Assembly: GCA_031296115.1 (NCBI GenBank)
Contig: JARLGI010000084.1
Span: 1 to 49,224 of the forward strand
Reading direction: 5' to 3'
Length of the DNA stretch: 49,224 nt
Source: Acidobacteriota bacterium
GTDB taxonomy: Bacteria; Acidobacteriota; Terriglobia; Terriglobales; Acidobacteriaceae
Positions within the stretch are counted from its first letter, which is position 1; each line of letters opens with the position of its first letter. Of the stretch, positions 42,271 through 49,224 are shown one piece after another. The position numbers were made by a program, and so were the translations under genes. The notes below the pieces were generated by a model that saw only the letters and a list, made by a program, of their open reading frames with translations, ran no database searches and was not told the origin of the DNA.

Positions 42271-42789
42271 ATGTCTCCAGAGTTGGAAGAGATTCGTCGC
42301 GAAGCCGAGGGCCTCACGGTGCTTATGTCGCCGCCTGACTGGGGCCATGCTCCACTCGGCAAGTGGAACAGCGCACAGATTCTTGAGCATCTCCGCTTGA
42401 GCTATGCCGCGACCACCAGCGGAACCTTGAAGGCCATGGAGATTGGCAGGCCCCTCGGCGGCAAGCCGAGCTTGCGGGACCGGATCGGAACTTTTTACGT
42501 TGCCGGGCTTGGCTTATTTCCCTCGGGACGTACTGCCCCAGCCCATACTGTTCCGGCCGAGGAAGCCGACGTCGGGTCATTGAGGGCCTTTAACGATGCC
42601 TTGGTAGCAATGGACGCAACCCTGACCGACGCCGAGAAGCGATTCGGGAAGAACGCAAGATTGCTGGACCACCCTGTTCTGGGACCTCTCACAGCGCAAC
42701 AGTGGCGACGGTTTCATCGCACGCACGCCCGGCATCATATGAAGCAAATTGCCCAGCAGGTCAAGCGCATGACCCCGGGTCAGGCGTAA
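42271..42789 (+). CDS. DinB/DUF1569-like four-helix protein
   Basis: The 172-residue protein resembles the DinB-like superfamily: an N-terminal MSPELEEIRREAEGLTVLMS, a His at the end of the second helix (QILEHLRLSYAAT), the loop PLGGKPSLRDRIGTFYVAGLG and the C-terminal HRTHARHHMKQIAQQVKRM, which brings two more metal-binding His residues. Members form four-helix bundles with a metal site; some are thiol S-transferases, but the substrate here is unknown. GGGGAGG lies just before ATG 42271. It ends 12 bases before the convergent prepilin peptidase gene. Confidence 0.82.
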   Translation: MSPELEEIRREAEGLTVLMSPPDWGHAPLGKWNSAQILEHLRLSYAATTSGTLKAMEIGRPLGGKPSLRDRIGTFYVAGLGLFPSGRTAPAHTVPAEEADVGSLRAFNDALVAMDATLTDAEKRFGKNARLLDHPVLGPLTAQQWRRFHRTHARHHMKQIAQQVKRMTPGQA

Positions 42790-42801
42790 GCGTTCCTTCT
42801 A

Positions 42802-43692
42802 CTATCGGAAGAAGCCCAGATACCAACGCCACATCCATTCCCCGAAAAACACGGCACCAAGCGAGCATGCGCCCAGAAATACGCCGAAGGGGATCTCGTG
42901 CGTCAAGAACGAATCGCGCGCGCCGACGTCCGGCCCGGCGTTGAATTCGCTGCCCAGCGCGGTCGCTCGCAACGCCGGTACTGCCAGGATGAGGATGGAA
43001 TAGAGCATAGCCAGCACCGGGGCGCAGAACGACACCAGCAGGGTTAGCTTCAACCCCAGGAATGTTCCGGCCATCGCCATCAACGCGACATCGCCGAATC
43101 CCATCCCATGGCGCTTGCGAACCAGGTAGTAAACCGCCCACGCCAGATAAAAGAAGCCGGCGCCTACCAGTGCCCCCAGCGCGGCGTCCAGCAGCGCCAG
43201 TCCCTTGGACGAAAGACTTGCGTCGTACAACCGCAGAAGGAACTGCGTTCCCGCTGTATCGGTTGGTGCTACCCACGACAAGACGAACCCCAGCACTATC
43301 CCCGAATAGGTGAATTCTCTCGGCAGCAGGCCCGTTTCTGCGTCCATGAAGATCAGGCCAACAAGCAGAAAACAGAAAATGCACAATTTTAACGTCAGCC
43401 AGCTCGCGCCGAAGTATGGAAAGCAGGCCGAAAACAGCGTGCCCGTCAGCAATTCCACCGCTGGATAGCGCCACGAGATGGGGGCACGGCAATGGCGGCA
43501 CCGGCCGCGAAGCAAGGCCCAGCTGAGCAGTGGAATGTTGTCTCGCCACCGGACCGACGCGCCGCAGGACGGACAGTGCGAGCCGGGTGAAACCACGGAC
43601 TGCTCGCGAGGAATGCGGCTGATGCAGACATTCAGAAAGCTGCCGAACACCAGCCCTGTGATGAACAGCACGCATTCGATGGTCAGGTCCAA
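42802..43692 (-). CDS. Prepilin peptidase (type IV leader peptidase and N-methyltransferase)
   Basis: The 296-residue membrane enzyme cleaves type IV prepilin leaders and methylates the new N terminus. It has the N-terminal GLVFGSFLNVCISRIPREQS, two CxxC zinc pairs (C40, C43, C65, C68), the first aspartate motif FMDAETGLLP (D117) and the second GMGFGDVALM (D201), and about seven hydrophobic segments. The length is typical for bifunctional PilD. No pilin or pilus-assembly genes are in the window. Start ATG 43692. A terminator-like hairpin lies in the gap upstream. Confidence 0.94.
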   Translation of the reverse strand: MDLTIECVLFITGLVFGSFLNVCISRIPREQSVVSPGSHCPSCGASVRWRDNIPLLSWALLRGRCRHCRAPISWRYPAVELLTGTLFSACFPYFGASWLTLKLCIFCFLLVGLIFMDAETGLLPREFTYSGIVLGFVLSWVAPTDTAGTQFLLRLYDASLSSKGLALLDAALGALVGAGFFYLAWAVYYLVRKRHGMGFGDVALMAMAGTFLGLKLTLLVSFCAPVLAMLYSILILAVPALRATALGSEFNAGPDVGARDSFLTHEIPFGVFLGACSLGAVFFGEWMWRWYLGFFR

Positions 43693-43779
43693 GGTTTCCT
43701 AAGGAAATCCTCTTTACGTTGACGGAAGCACCGCGGATCGCCGCTCAAAGGGTATGTAGCAACCGTAGTGAGGATATCG

Positions 43780-43842
43780 CAGCCGCGACGGCTGTGTAAG
43801 TAGCTGGACGCACGAAAGGCGCAGCCGGGTTGTGACTGCGCC
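43780..43842 (-). terminator. Palindromic intergenic region with candidate terminator of the BON lipoprotein gene
   Basis: GGCGCAG (43818-43824) and CTGCGCC (43836-43842) are perfect arms; read on the minus strand the stem is followed by TTTCGT. A second perfect hairpin, CAGCCG/CGGCTG, lies at 43780-43794. It separates the BON gene from the prepilin peptidase gene, both minus. Confidence 0.5.
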
Positions 43843-43861
43843 CACGAATTGTACCGATCCA

Positions 43862-44950
43862 TCAGGACAGCGGCGTTCGACCCGCATTGCGATCGTTGCT
43901 GCCTTGCGGCGTGATTGTGAGCGGATTGATGATCTGGAAGTTCAGCACGGCTTCTGGTTCCAGCTTGATTTGCTGGCCTTTTTTCGAAGCCGCCACGCCG
44001 GTTCCAGCGCCGGCGCCGGCGGCAGCGCCAATCGCCGCTCCCTTGCCGCCACCGAAGATGCCGCCGAGGACCGCGCCGGCCGCTGTGCCCACGCCCACCT
44101 TGGTTGCGGTGTTCTTACCTTCACCCTGGCCGCTGCGTGACCATTGGCTGGTCTGCACGTTATACGTCCGGCCATTCACGGACAGAGAAGTCAACTCCAG
44201 GGTCAGTGCCGAATTGCCGGCGAAGCGCCCTGCGCTTTTGACATCCGACACGCGCCCTACCACGTCAGCCCCTGACGGAATGATGGTCTCGCCGCCAATC
44301 ACGATCGGGGCACTCAGAGCAGCGTGAAAGGTGTCGCCCACCTGGTTGCGCTCCGAGTCGAGCGGATCGTTCAGCCTGATCGTAAGCTGCGTTCCCGCTG
44401 GAATGGTGATTTTCTGCGGTGGGGGCGGAGGAGCCGGCGCAGACGGCGGTGCTGGATCGGGAGGAGCCACCTCCTCCTGCGGCGGCGGAGTGTTCTCCGC
44501 TTGCATTGCGGTGACAGGCTTGGCGGCGTCGCTTTCGTTCATTCTGCGATGCCGCTTGCTGGCGGCTTCTTCCCGCGTCTTGTGCGGCTTCGCCGGGGCG
44601 GGGTTTGGCGCCGGCGGCGGGGCGACGGCTACCGGAGCCTGTGCCGCCTGTGCCTGCTGAACCTGCAGGTTGTTGACGACCGTCCTCACGCCCTCGACCG
44701 CGGCGGCATCGCTACCCGCGGCCGCGCGCTCGTCGTCGCCCGCGACTTGCCCGTTCAGCGTGACGACCCCATTGGCCGCCTGCACCTCGATCTGTTTGCT
44801 CTGGACTTTTGGATCGCCGTACAGCTTGCCTTGTATTTCGGTTGCTATCTGCGCGTCGGTGCGGACGGGCGCCTTCGAACATCCGCTCAGCATGCTCATG
44901 AAAAATGCGAACCCCAGCATGACGCTCAGAGGAAGCGCCTTATTCTTCAT
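43862..44950 (-). CDS. BON-domain lipoprotein with glycine-zipper C-terminal half
   Basis: The 362-residue protein has a lipoprotein signal ending in the lipobox LSGC (C24) and then a BON domain (about 30-90: IATEIQGKLYGDPKVQSKQI, EVQAANGVVTLNGQVAGDDE). A Pro-rich linker (about 100-175) follows, and then a beta domain beginning ITIPAGTQLTIRLNDPLDSE. A glycine zipper (VGVGTAAGAVLGGIFGGGKG) lies near the C terminus. Likely periplasmic, outer-membrane-associated and stress-related; BON domains bind phospholipid. AGGAG 5 bases before ATG 44950 supports this start. Upstream lies a 255-base regulatory region with several palindromes. Confidence 0.88.
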   Translation of the reverse strand: MKNKALPLSVMLGFAFFMSMLSGCSKAPVRTDAQIATEIQGKLYGDPKVQSKQIEVQAANGVVTLNGQVAGDDERAAAGSDAAAVEGVRTVVNNLQVQQAQAAQAPVAVAPPPAPNPAPAKPHKTREEAASKRHRRMNESDAAKPVTAMQAENTPPPQEEVAPPDPAPPSAPAPPPPPQKITIPAGTQLTIRLNDPLDSERNQVGDTFHAALSAPIVIGGETIIPSGADVVGRVSDVKSAGRFAGNSALTLELTSLSVNGRTYNVQTSQWSRSGQGEGKNTATKVGVGTAAGAVLGGIFGGGKGAAIGAAAGAGAGTGVAASKKGQQIKLEPEAVLNFQIINPLTITPQGSNDRNAGRTPLS

Positions 44951-45205
44951 ATCCACTCCTGATTTCAGACCCACGAAGGTAAACACGGTTCTTGCGGAGT
45001 TGTCGCTACCTGGTAGCACGGGAAACCTCCCATTTACCACAGGTGAATTTGACAGGAAGCGGCACACAATCCGGCAGAGCAATGCACCCAATTGTCGCCT
45101 ATTTTTTTCCTGACAAGGAGTGTCAGGCGAGGCACAACCTTTGATGGAGTGCAGGAAGGGATGCCGGAACCCCTGGGCACCAGGGTAATCGGCAAATTGA
45201 AGAAG
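44951..45205. promoter_or_regulatory. Palindrome-rich leader between response regulator and BON gene
   Basis: This 255-base gap has three symmetrical sites: GCTACC T GGTAGC (45005-45017), GGGAAACCTCCC (45020-45031, 3-base arms) and CCTGACA AGGAG TGTCAGG (45109-45127). The last has a T-run on its upstream side only, so it is not a terminator in either direction. It probably holds operators for the BON gene. Confidence 0.45.
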
Positions 45206-45880
45206 CTAATTCTGCGGTTCTGTCAGCTTGTTATTGATGGCGAACAGTGCGAGTTCCAGACGGCTGGCAACGCCGACCTTGTCGAAAATATTGGTGAGAT
45301 GGTGTTTCACCGTGTCCTCGCTGAGCGCGAACTTCCGGGCAATGTCTTTGTTGCTCAGGCCGGCCACGATGGTGGTTAGAATTTCCATTTCGCGTTTGGT
45401 CAGTCCGTAGTTCCGCGGCGGCTTATCGCCGGAAGCAGCCGCTCGCATGAAGTCCACAATGTCGCCAACCGCCTCGCGTCCGATCCAGAATTGTCCGCTC
45501 ATTACCGTGCGAATGGCCTTCATCAGTAATTGGGTGGCCGCTTCTTTCATAACCACGCCGCGCGCCCCCATCTGCAGCGCCTGGACAATCTGGATCCGCT
45601 CCACCGCCGCGGTGAGCACAATGATCTTCGTTGGCAGGCCACCGTCGGCGGAAGACAGTTCACGCAGGGCTTCCATGCCCGGCACGCGAGGCATGGCCAG
45701 GTCGAGCAGAAGAATGTCCGGCTTCAGTTCGCGAGTTTGGGTGACAGCCTGGGCGCCGTCCCCCGCCTCTCCTACGACTTCCAACTCGGGTTCCGCCTCC
45801 AGCAAGCGTCGCAACCCATCACGAAAGATCGTGTGGTCGTCAGCAATAACAATACGCACGGATGGTTCCTTCTTATCCAT
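45206..45880 (-). CDS. NarL/LuxR-type response regulator
   Basis: The 224-residue regulator has a receiver domain (about 8-125: VRIVIADDHTIFRDGLRRLL, phospho-acceptor D60 in ILLLDLAMP, then K in VVMKEA) and a C-terminal LuxR-type HTH (about 158-220: LTKREMEILTTIVAGLSNKD, IARKFALSEDTVKHHLTNIF). The ATG at 45880 lies inside the last codons of the kinase gene, an 8-base overlap (ATGGATAA), and AAGGA is 10 bases upstream. It is the cognate regulator of the kinase upstream. Targets unknown; the palindromes before the BON gene are good candidates. Confidence 0.95.
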   Translation of the reverse strand: MDKKEPSVRIVIADDHTIFRDGLRRLLEAEPELEVVGEAGDGAQAVTQTRELKPDILLLDLAMPRVPGMEALRELSSADGGLPTKIIVLTAAVERIQIVQALQMGARGVVMKEAATQLLMKAIRTVMSGQFWIGREAVGDIVDFMRAAASGDKPPRNYGLTKREMEILTTIVAGLSNKDIARKFALSEDTVKHHLTNIFDKVGVASRLELALFAINNKLTEPQN

Positions 45881-47675
45881 AAGACTCGGATCCTTTCTGG
45901 GGGATAGTGATCTCGATTCGGGAGCCTCGCCCCATCGTCGATTCAATTACCATGTCCCCACCAATTGCACGAACTCGTTCCTTCATGACCGTCGGCCCCC
46001 GGCGAACCTGGTCCAGTTCTTCCAGTGTGAAACGGCCAGCGAACGGGAATCCATGACCGGCATCATCAATGACCAGTTGCCAAGAACCATTCTGCGCACC
46101 AAAGCGTACTACGGCCGACTGCGCACCGCTATGCTTCCGAATGTTGACCAGCCCTTCCTGTACCACCCTTGCCAACTCGCGGCAGGTGGCCGCGGGAAGG
46201 GCCGCTTCCTGCAATTCGGATACGAATCTGACAGCGATCCCGGTGTCTCTGGAAAAACGTTCTACGAGTTGGGCGATAAAGTCAAGGAATTGATGTGGTC
46301 CGATGTCAACCGGCTTCATGCTCTGCATCAGCTCGCGGAGGTTCAGAATCTCTTGCCGGAGCAGTTCCTGCATGCGTTCCAGCTCCGTCGAGAGTTGCTG
46401 GTCCTCGAGGGCACGCCGTCGCAGGACGTCTAATTGCATCTCGATGCTGATGAGAGACTGGATGGTCGTATCGTGCAGTTCGCGCGCCACCCGGGCGCGT
46501 TCAATGGCCCCCGCGCGCGAGCGAAAACGATGGAAAATATAGACCGAATACAGCGCGGGCGCTACCTGCCCCATGATGTCTTGCGCAAAGCGAAGTTCCC
46601 GCTCCCACCGACGGCCCACCCGGCCATTGACCACCACGAATCGCCCACGCCACTCCCGGCCCATCTCGTGGTGGACGACCAGCAAGGACCTGGCGCCGGC
46701 AACGGGCATCTGCAGGTGCTGTAGTTGCGATTCGTCCATGCGCCGGCCCTCATCGTCCAGCGCTTCCACCACCCGGCATTCCTCTGTATCCCCGTTCCGC
46801 TCAATGTAAAAGGTGTGGGGATAGCCCTCCATCAGCGCGGATGTTTGTTGCGCAGGAGCAATCTCCTGGACCAGTGCGTGTCCCTGCGGCGTCGGCGAAA
46901 CATCCCACCGGAAAGCCCGGCCTGAGCCGTTCTGGCATACGACCTCATACACCGTGTCGCTGGCAAAGACCCGGCCTAACTCCAGGAGGACCTCCTGCAG
47001 GGCGGCAGTGAAACGGCCGCCAACTCTGGCCAGCGACAGCAAGCGATTGGTCAGGACGATCTCGGCGCGCAGTTCCTTTTCGGTTTCCGCCAGGAAGCCC
47101 AGCAGGAAGCCGGCCATCAACAGGAAGCCACAGCGCATGATGATGCGGGCCGGATCGATGGTCGTCGCCAGCAGACGCTGCAAGTGTGCCGGCCCATAAG
47201 CCACAATGGCGGCTTGTACCAGCAGCAGAGCAGCACTGATCTCCGCCGTGGCCATTGTCTCTACGAAGCCCCAACGAAACGCGGCGGCCAGCATGGCGAA
47301 CAGGAAGAACACAAAAAAGATGCTGTTCGGAGGATCGGTGAACAGGCACAAAAGGGCTGGCCACAGGATGTCGCTCGCCTGCGCCCAAAGAATCAATCCC
47401 TTAGGCGCGCGACCTGCTCTTACTAGAAATGCCAGAAGCACGAGGCTGTGAACCGTGTAGCCCAGCAGCAGATACAGCCCAAACTGGTAATACCCAGCTT
47501 GGGCATCCGGCCGGACCATCCAGCCGATAAGCACGGTTGCGGCCAGAAACAGGCGGGAATAGGCGAGCACCTTCTCGACGCGCGGATCTTCGTACCGCAG
47601 TCCGGCAACGCGCAGCCGCGACAGGAAGCGCGAAGTGTAGGGTGGCGCGCCCAGCGTTCGTTCCTCCGTGGCCAA
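45873..47675 (-). CDS. Membrane sensor histidine kinase (HisKA_3/NarL-type partner)
   Basis: The 600-residue kinase has about six membrane helices (residues about 42-195), a long GAF-like sensor region (about 205-370), then HisKA_3 with H401 in RARVARELHDTTIQSLISIE. An HATPase_c domain follows with EGLVNIRKHSGA (N box), VIDDAGHGFPF (G1) and a GPTVMKERVRAIGG segment in place of the usual GL..M.ER....GG. The N-terminal 40 residues are cytosolic. Start TTG 47675 has no Shine-Dalgarno sequence. A TATAAT lies 14-19 bases upstream on the same strand, so the leader is only about 7 bases. The gene overlaps the response regulator by 8 bases. Confidence 0.93.
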   Translation of the reverse strand: MATEERTLGAPPYTSRFLSRLRVAGLRYEDPRVEKVLAYSRLFLAATVLIGWMVRPDAQAGYYQFGLYLLLGYTVHSLVLLAFLVRAGRAPKGLILWAQASDILWPALLCLFTDPPNSIFFVFFLFAMLAAAFRWGFVETMATAEISAALLLVQAAIVAYGPAHLQRLLATTIDPARIIMRCGFLLMAGFLLGFLAETEKELRAEIVLTNRLLSLARVGGRFTAALQEVLLELGRVFASDTVYEVVCQNGSGRAFRWDVSPTPQGHALVQEIAPAQQTSALMEGYPHTFYIERNGDTEECRVVEALDDEGRRMDESQLQHLQMPVAGARSLLVVHHEMGREWRGRFVVVNGRVGRRWERELRFAQDIMGQVAPALYSVYIFHRFRSRAGAIERARVARELHDTTIQSLISIEMQLDVLRRRALEDQQLSTELERMQELLRQEILNLRELMQSMKPVDIGPHQFLDFIAQLVERFSRDTGIAVRFVSELQEAALPAATCRELARVVQEGLVNIRKHSGAQSAVVRFGAQNGSWQLVIDDAGHGFPFAGRFTLEELDQVRRGPTVMKERVRAIGGDMVIESTMGRGSRIEITIPQKGSESYG

Positions 47676-47688
47676 TCAGAGCTGTATG

Positions 47689-47694
47689 ATTATA
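47689..47694 (-). promoter_or_regulatory. Consensus -10 box of the histidine kinase operon
   Basis: TATAAT on the minus strand. No strong -35 hexamer is found at the right distance. The predicted start is near 47682, only about 7 bases before the TTG start codon. Confidence 0.5.
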
Positions 47695-47722
47695 ACACGA
47701 AAGCGCTACAAAATAACGGAAT

Positions 47723-47764
47723 TTTGACAAAGCCATGCACAAAAGTGTCGTATGGCTTGTCAAA
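47723..47764. promoter_or_regulatory. Long interrupted palindrome upstream of the histidine kinase
   Basis: Left arm TTTGACAAAGCCAT (47723-47736) and right arm ATGGCTTGTCAAA (47752-47764) match over 13 bases with one extra A, with a 15-base centre that itself has CAC..GTG symmetry. Each arm contains a TTGACA-type hexamer (47724-47729 plus, 47758-47763 minus), so it can be read as two overlapping -35 boxes or as an operator. No other feature is visible in the 330-base gap. Confidence 0.55.
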
Positions 47765-48005
47765 GAACCAGCAGCTAAAGCCGCCGAATGCGCTCCCCCC
47801 TTTTTGTAACGTCGCTCACCGACCCCGGTTCACCGCAGGATTAGCTTAGATATTGCAGCGCAGTGAGTTTAGGCGCATGATGGCGACGCTAACCGCCAAT
47901 AGGCTTCAGAGGGATGCGTTTGAACCCAAGGTCAGAATGCCCGGTGTTCCGCTTCGCACTTCCGTGGAGACCTGGAAACTGCTTTGGCCGGAAAGGTACA
48001 CAAAC

Positions 48006-48431
48006 ATGAGCTGCCGATTGTGTTCGAAAGTGCTATTCCTCGGTGCCGCCGCGGCGTTGCTGGCCTCGGCAACATGGGCGCAGGCCGCGCACAACATGGG
48101 CCCAAAATACGACGTGACCAAGGAGACAAAGATCAAGGGCGTGGTGGAAGAGTTCCGTGAGGTGCCGGGCGAGCAGGGAACCTTGCATCTGGTGGTCAAG
48201 ACCGAGAGCCAGACTGTGCTCGTCCACGTCGGCCCCAGCGACTTCCTGAAGGAGATTGACACGTCGTTCAACAAGGGCGACCAGGTAGCCGTGATTGGTG
48301 CGGTTTTGCCGGGCACTTCCGCGGAAGAGGAAATCCTGGCACGCGAGATTACGGACGGTCAGAACACTTCCACGCTGCGCGATGACAAGGGCGTGCCCGT
48401 CTGGGCCGGATGGAAGCCTGCCAAGAAATAA
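48006..48431 (+). CDS. Small exported protein with OB-fold-like domain
   Basis: The 141-residue protein has a signal peptide (CRLCSKVLFLGAAAALLASA, residues about 3-25) and a beta-rich mature part: VTKETKIKGVVEEFREVPGE, LHLVVKTESQTVLVHVGPSD, FNKGDQVAVIGAVLPGTSAE, ILAREITDGQNTSTLRDDKG, ending VWAGWKPAKK. The strand pattern and KGDxVxVxGxxL suggest a small OB-fold domain, as in exported YgiW-like or DUF-type proteins. I recognise no named family. GGAAAGG 9 bases upstream supports ATG 48006 over the longer frame from 47853. Confidence 0.78.
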   Translation: MSCRLCSKVLFLGAAAALLASATWAQAAHNMGPKYDVTKETKIKGVVEEFREVPGEQGTLHLVVKTESQTVLVHVGPSDFLKEIDTSFNKGDQVAVIGAVLPGTSAEEEILAREITDGQNTSTLRDDKGVPVWAGWKPAKK

Positions 48432-48468
48432 CGTGTAAACCCCGCGCCGCAGCTGAAAAGGCTCGCGC

Positions 48469-49107
48469 CTACTTCTCCACTCGCAGGAACTCTCCGTCCG
48501 TAGCGTTTATCGCAATCCGCAGCTTTGCCTCATCCTGGCTGCTGCCGTAGATGATGTGCCATACCAATTGGTTCTTCGCCGTATCCCACTCCAGCACAAA
48601 GAACACCGCCTGCTTCGGATCTTTCTTGGTCAGCTTGTCTCCACCGTGCGCCTGTGCGACCTCGTAGGCCTTGTCGCTGTCCACCTTCAGAAAGCCCAGA
48701 TCGAAAACCTGGGTCGAGCTGTTGTTCGGATTCCAACTGTCCTCAGCGGAGAACGTGATGCCTTGCTCCGGCGCGTCCGGGCCGACCAGCCCCGACCACA
48801 CGAACAGCTTCATCATTCGCCGGGAAGGTGAGGCGAACGAGCCGCGCCACAGACCCGCTTTCCCTTCGCTGACCGGCGTTTCGGCTGTGAACTGCGACTG
48901 CAGCCGGAACGGCTTCACGTCGCCCGCCCAGAGCCGGGCAGAGAGATACATCTTCTGGAATGCGGTCCGGCCAGTCTCATACTGCGCCTGCTTGACTACG
49001 GGCTGGGGCCCCACTTGTGATGCCTTACCGCCCTCGGTCCTTACTGGCGGCGAGCAACCGGCCATCATCTGCATTGCGAAACAAACAACCGCGAGCTTTC
49101 GAATCAT
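48469..49107 (-). CDS. Lipoprotein of unknown function
   Basis: The 212-residue protein has a lipoprotein signal with lipobox MAGC (MIRKLAVVCFAMQMMAGC). The mature domain has WNPNNSSTQVFDLGFLKVDS, VAQAHGGDKLTKKDPKQAVF, NQLVWHIIYGSSQDEAKLRI and DATDGEFLR-like NATDGEFLRVEK. The last segments resemble PepSY-type domains, where the DG near the end is conserved; this is tentative. ATG 49107 is preferred to TTG 49125. It converges with the OB-fold gene (37 bases between stops). Confidence 0.75.
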   Translation of the reverse strand: MIRKLAVVCFAMQMMAGCSPPVRTEGGKASQVGPQPVVKQAQYETGRTAFQKMYLSARLWAGDVKPFRLQSQFTAETPVSEGKAGLWRGSFASPSRRMMKLFVWSGLVGPDAPEQGITFSAEDSWNPNNSSTQVFDLGFLKVDSDKAYEVAQAHGGDKLTKKDPKQAVFFVLEWDTAKNQLVWHIIYGSSQDEAKLRIAINATDGEFLRVEK

Positions 49108-49224
49108 GGCGCGTCTTTCTTCCAATTCGCGTGGAACCCTAGAGTACCGTATTAAGTGCTACGGAGGCCACCAACGGCGGTGGCGGCGCAATCTTGCGGC
49201 AGTCTCGAATTGCCGACTAGTACC

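Noticed and set aside
45102..45127. CCTGACA..TGTCAGG hairpin as intrinsic terminator of the response-regulator gene
   Set aside because: On the strand of transcription the hairpin is followed by A residues, not T; better seen as an operator-like palindrome.
45092..45379. Plus-strand open frame across the 3' end of the response regulator
   Set aside because: Overlaps a certain gene and starts in the palindrome-rich leader; no protein signature.

Overview
The window looks like a chromosomal segment from an Acidobacteriota genome, most likely class Terriglobia (Koribacter/Acidobacteriales-like). The evidence is a VWA protein of the acidobacterial type, a large TonB-dependent receptor with an N-terminal carboxypeptidase-regulatory-like domain, a Ser/Thr kinase fused to a TolB-like propeller, an M13 peptidase, high GC content, frequent TTG/GTG starts, and intergenic palindromic elements built on GGCACGGCTT..AGCCGTGCC. 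The assignment rests on reading the proteins, not on a database search. Nothing suggests a prophage, plasmid or genomic island. There are no rRNA or tRNA genes, no CRISPR array and no transposase.

Layout. 1-504: 5' part of mreB (minus), cut by the window edge. 1042-7188: secreted VWA protein, purA, a small monooxygenase-like protein, a PerM/AI-2E-type permease, an RHH-ParE toxin-antitoxin pair with a compact operator, an HD hydrolase and a zinc-ribbon/XRE regulator. 7633-11230: outer-membrane TonB-type receptor, a small alpha/beta-barrel-like protein and a YceI protein. 11356-15851: the envelope/isoprenoid cluster uppS-cdsA-dxr-rseP, closed by a clear terminator. 15986-19588 (minus): M50 protease-trpS-scpA-scpB. 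19650-20069: a hicBA module whose antitoxin gene carries a frameshift. 20110-28311 (minus): a long overlapping gene string, in transcription order novel secreted protein, TPR protein, rnc, lepB, lepB, asmA-like, secreted protein. 28531-29885: ECF sigma factor and its anti-sigma factor. 30106-35736: coiled secreted protein, membrane Ser/Thr kinase and M13 peptidase. 35914-44950: rnhB, membrane protein, yjbQ, aldose epimerase, a cNMP-binding protein without a DNA-binding domain, mutM, a ROK glucokinase, a DinB-like protein, prepilin peptidase and a BON/glycine-zipper lipoprotein. 45206-47675: a NarL/DesR-type two-component pair. 48006-49107: two small exported proteins.

How the parts work together. 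Most of the window is housekeeping and cell envelope: undecaprenyl and isoprenoid supply, phospholipid precursor, site-2 proteolysis, signal peptidase, cell shape (MreB) and chromosome condensation (ScpAB). Around these sit signalling layers: an ECF sigma/anti-sigma pair, a Ser/Thr kinase, a two-component system, an XRE regulator and a cNMP-binding protein.

The most unusual observations are: an anti-sigma factor whose periplasmic end looks like a TonB C-terminal domain; a hicB antitoxin gene with a one-base frameshift beside an intact hicA; a textbook CRP-type palindrome just upstream of a cNMP-binding protein that has no HTH; a secreted 500-aa protein that appears to start at CTG; a probably leaderless RHH-ParE operon with three operator half-sites around its promoter; a palindromic insertion inside the dsRNA-binding domain of RNase III; and a long interrupted palindrome in front of the histidine kinase. 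No wholly new multi-gene system could be demonstrated. The closest candidate is the sigma/anti-sigma/novel secreted protein cluster at 26.8-29.9 kb.
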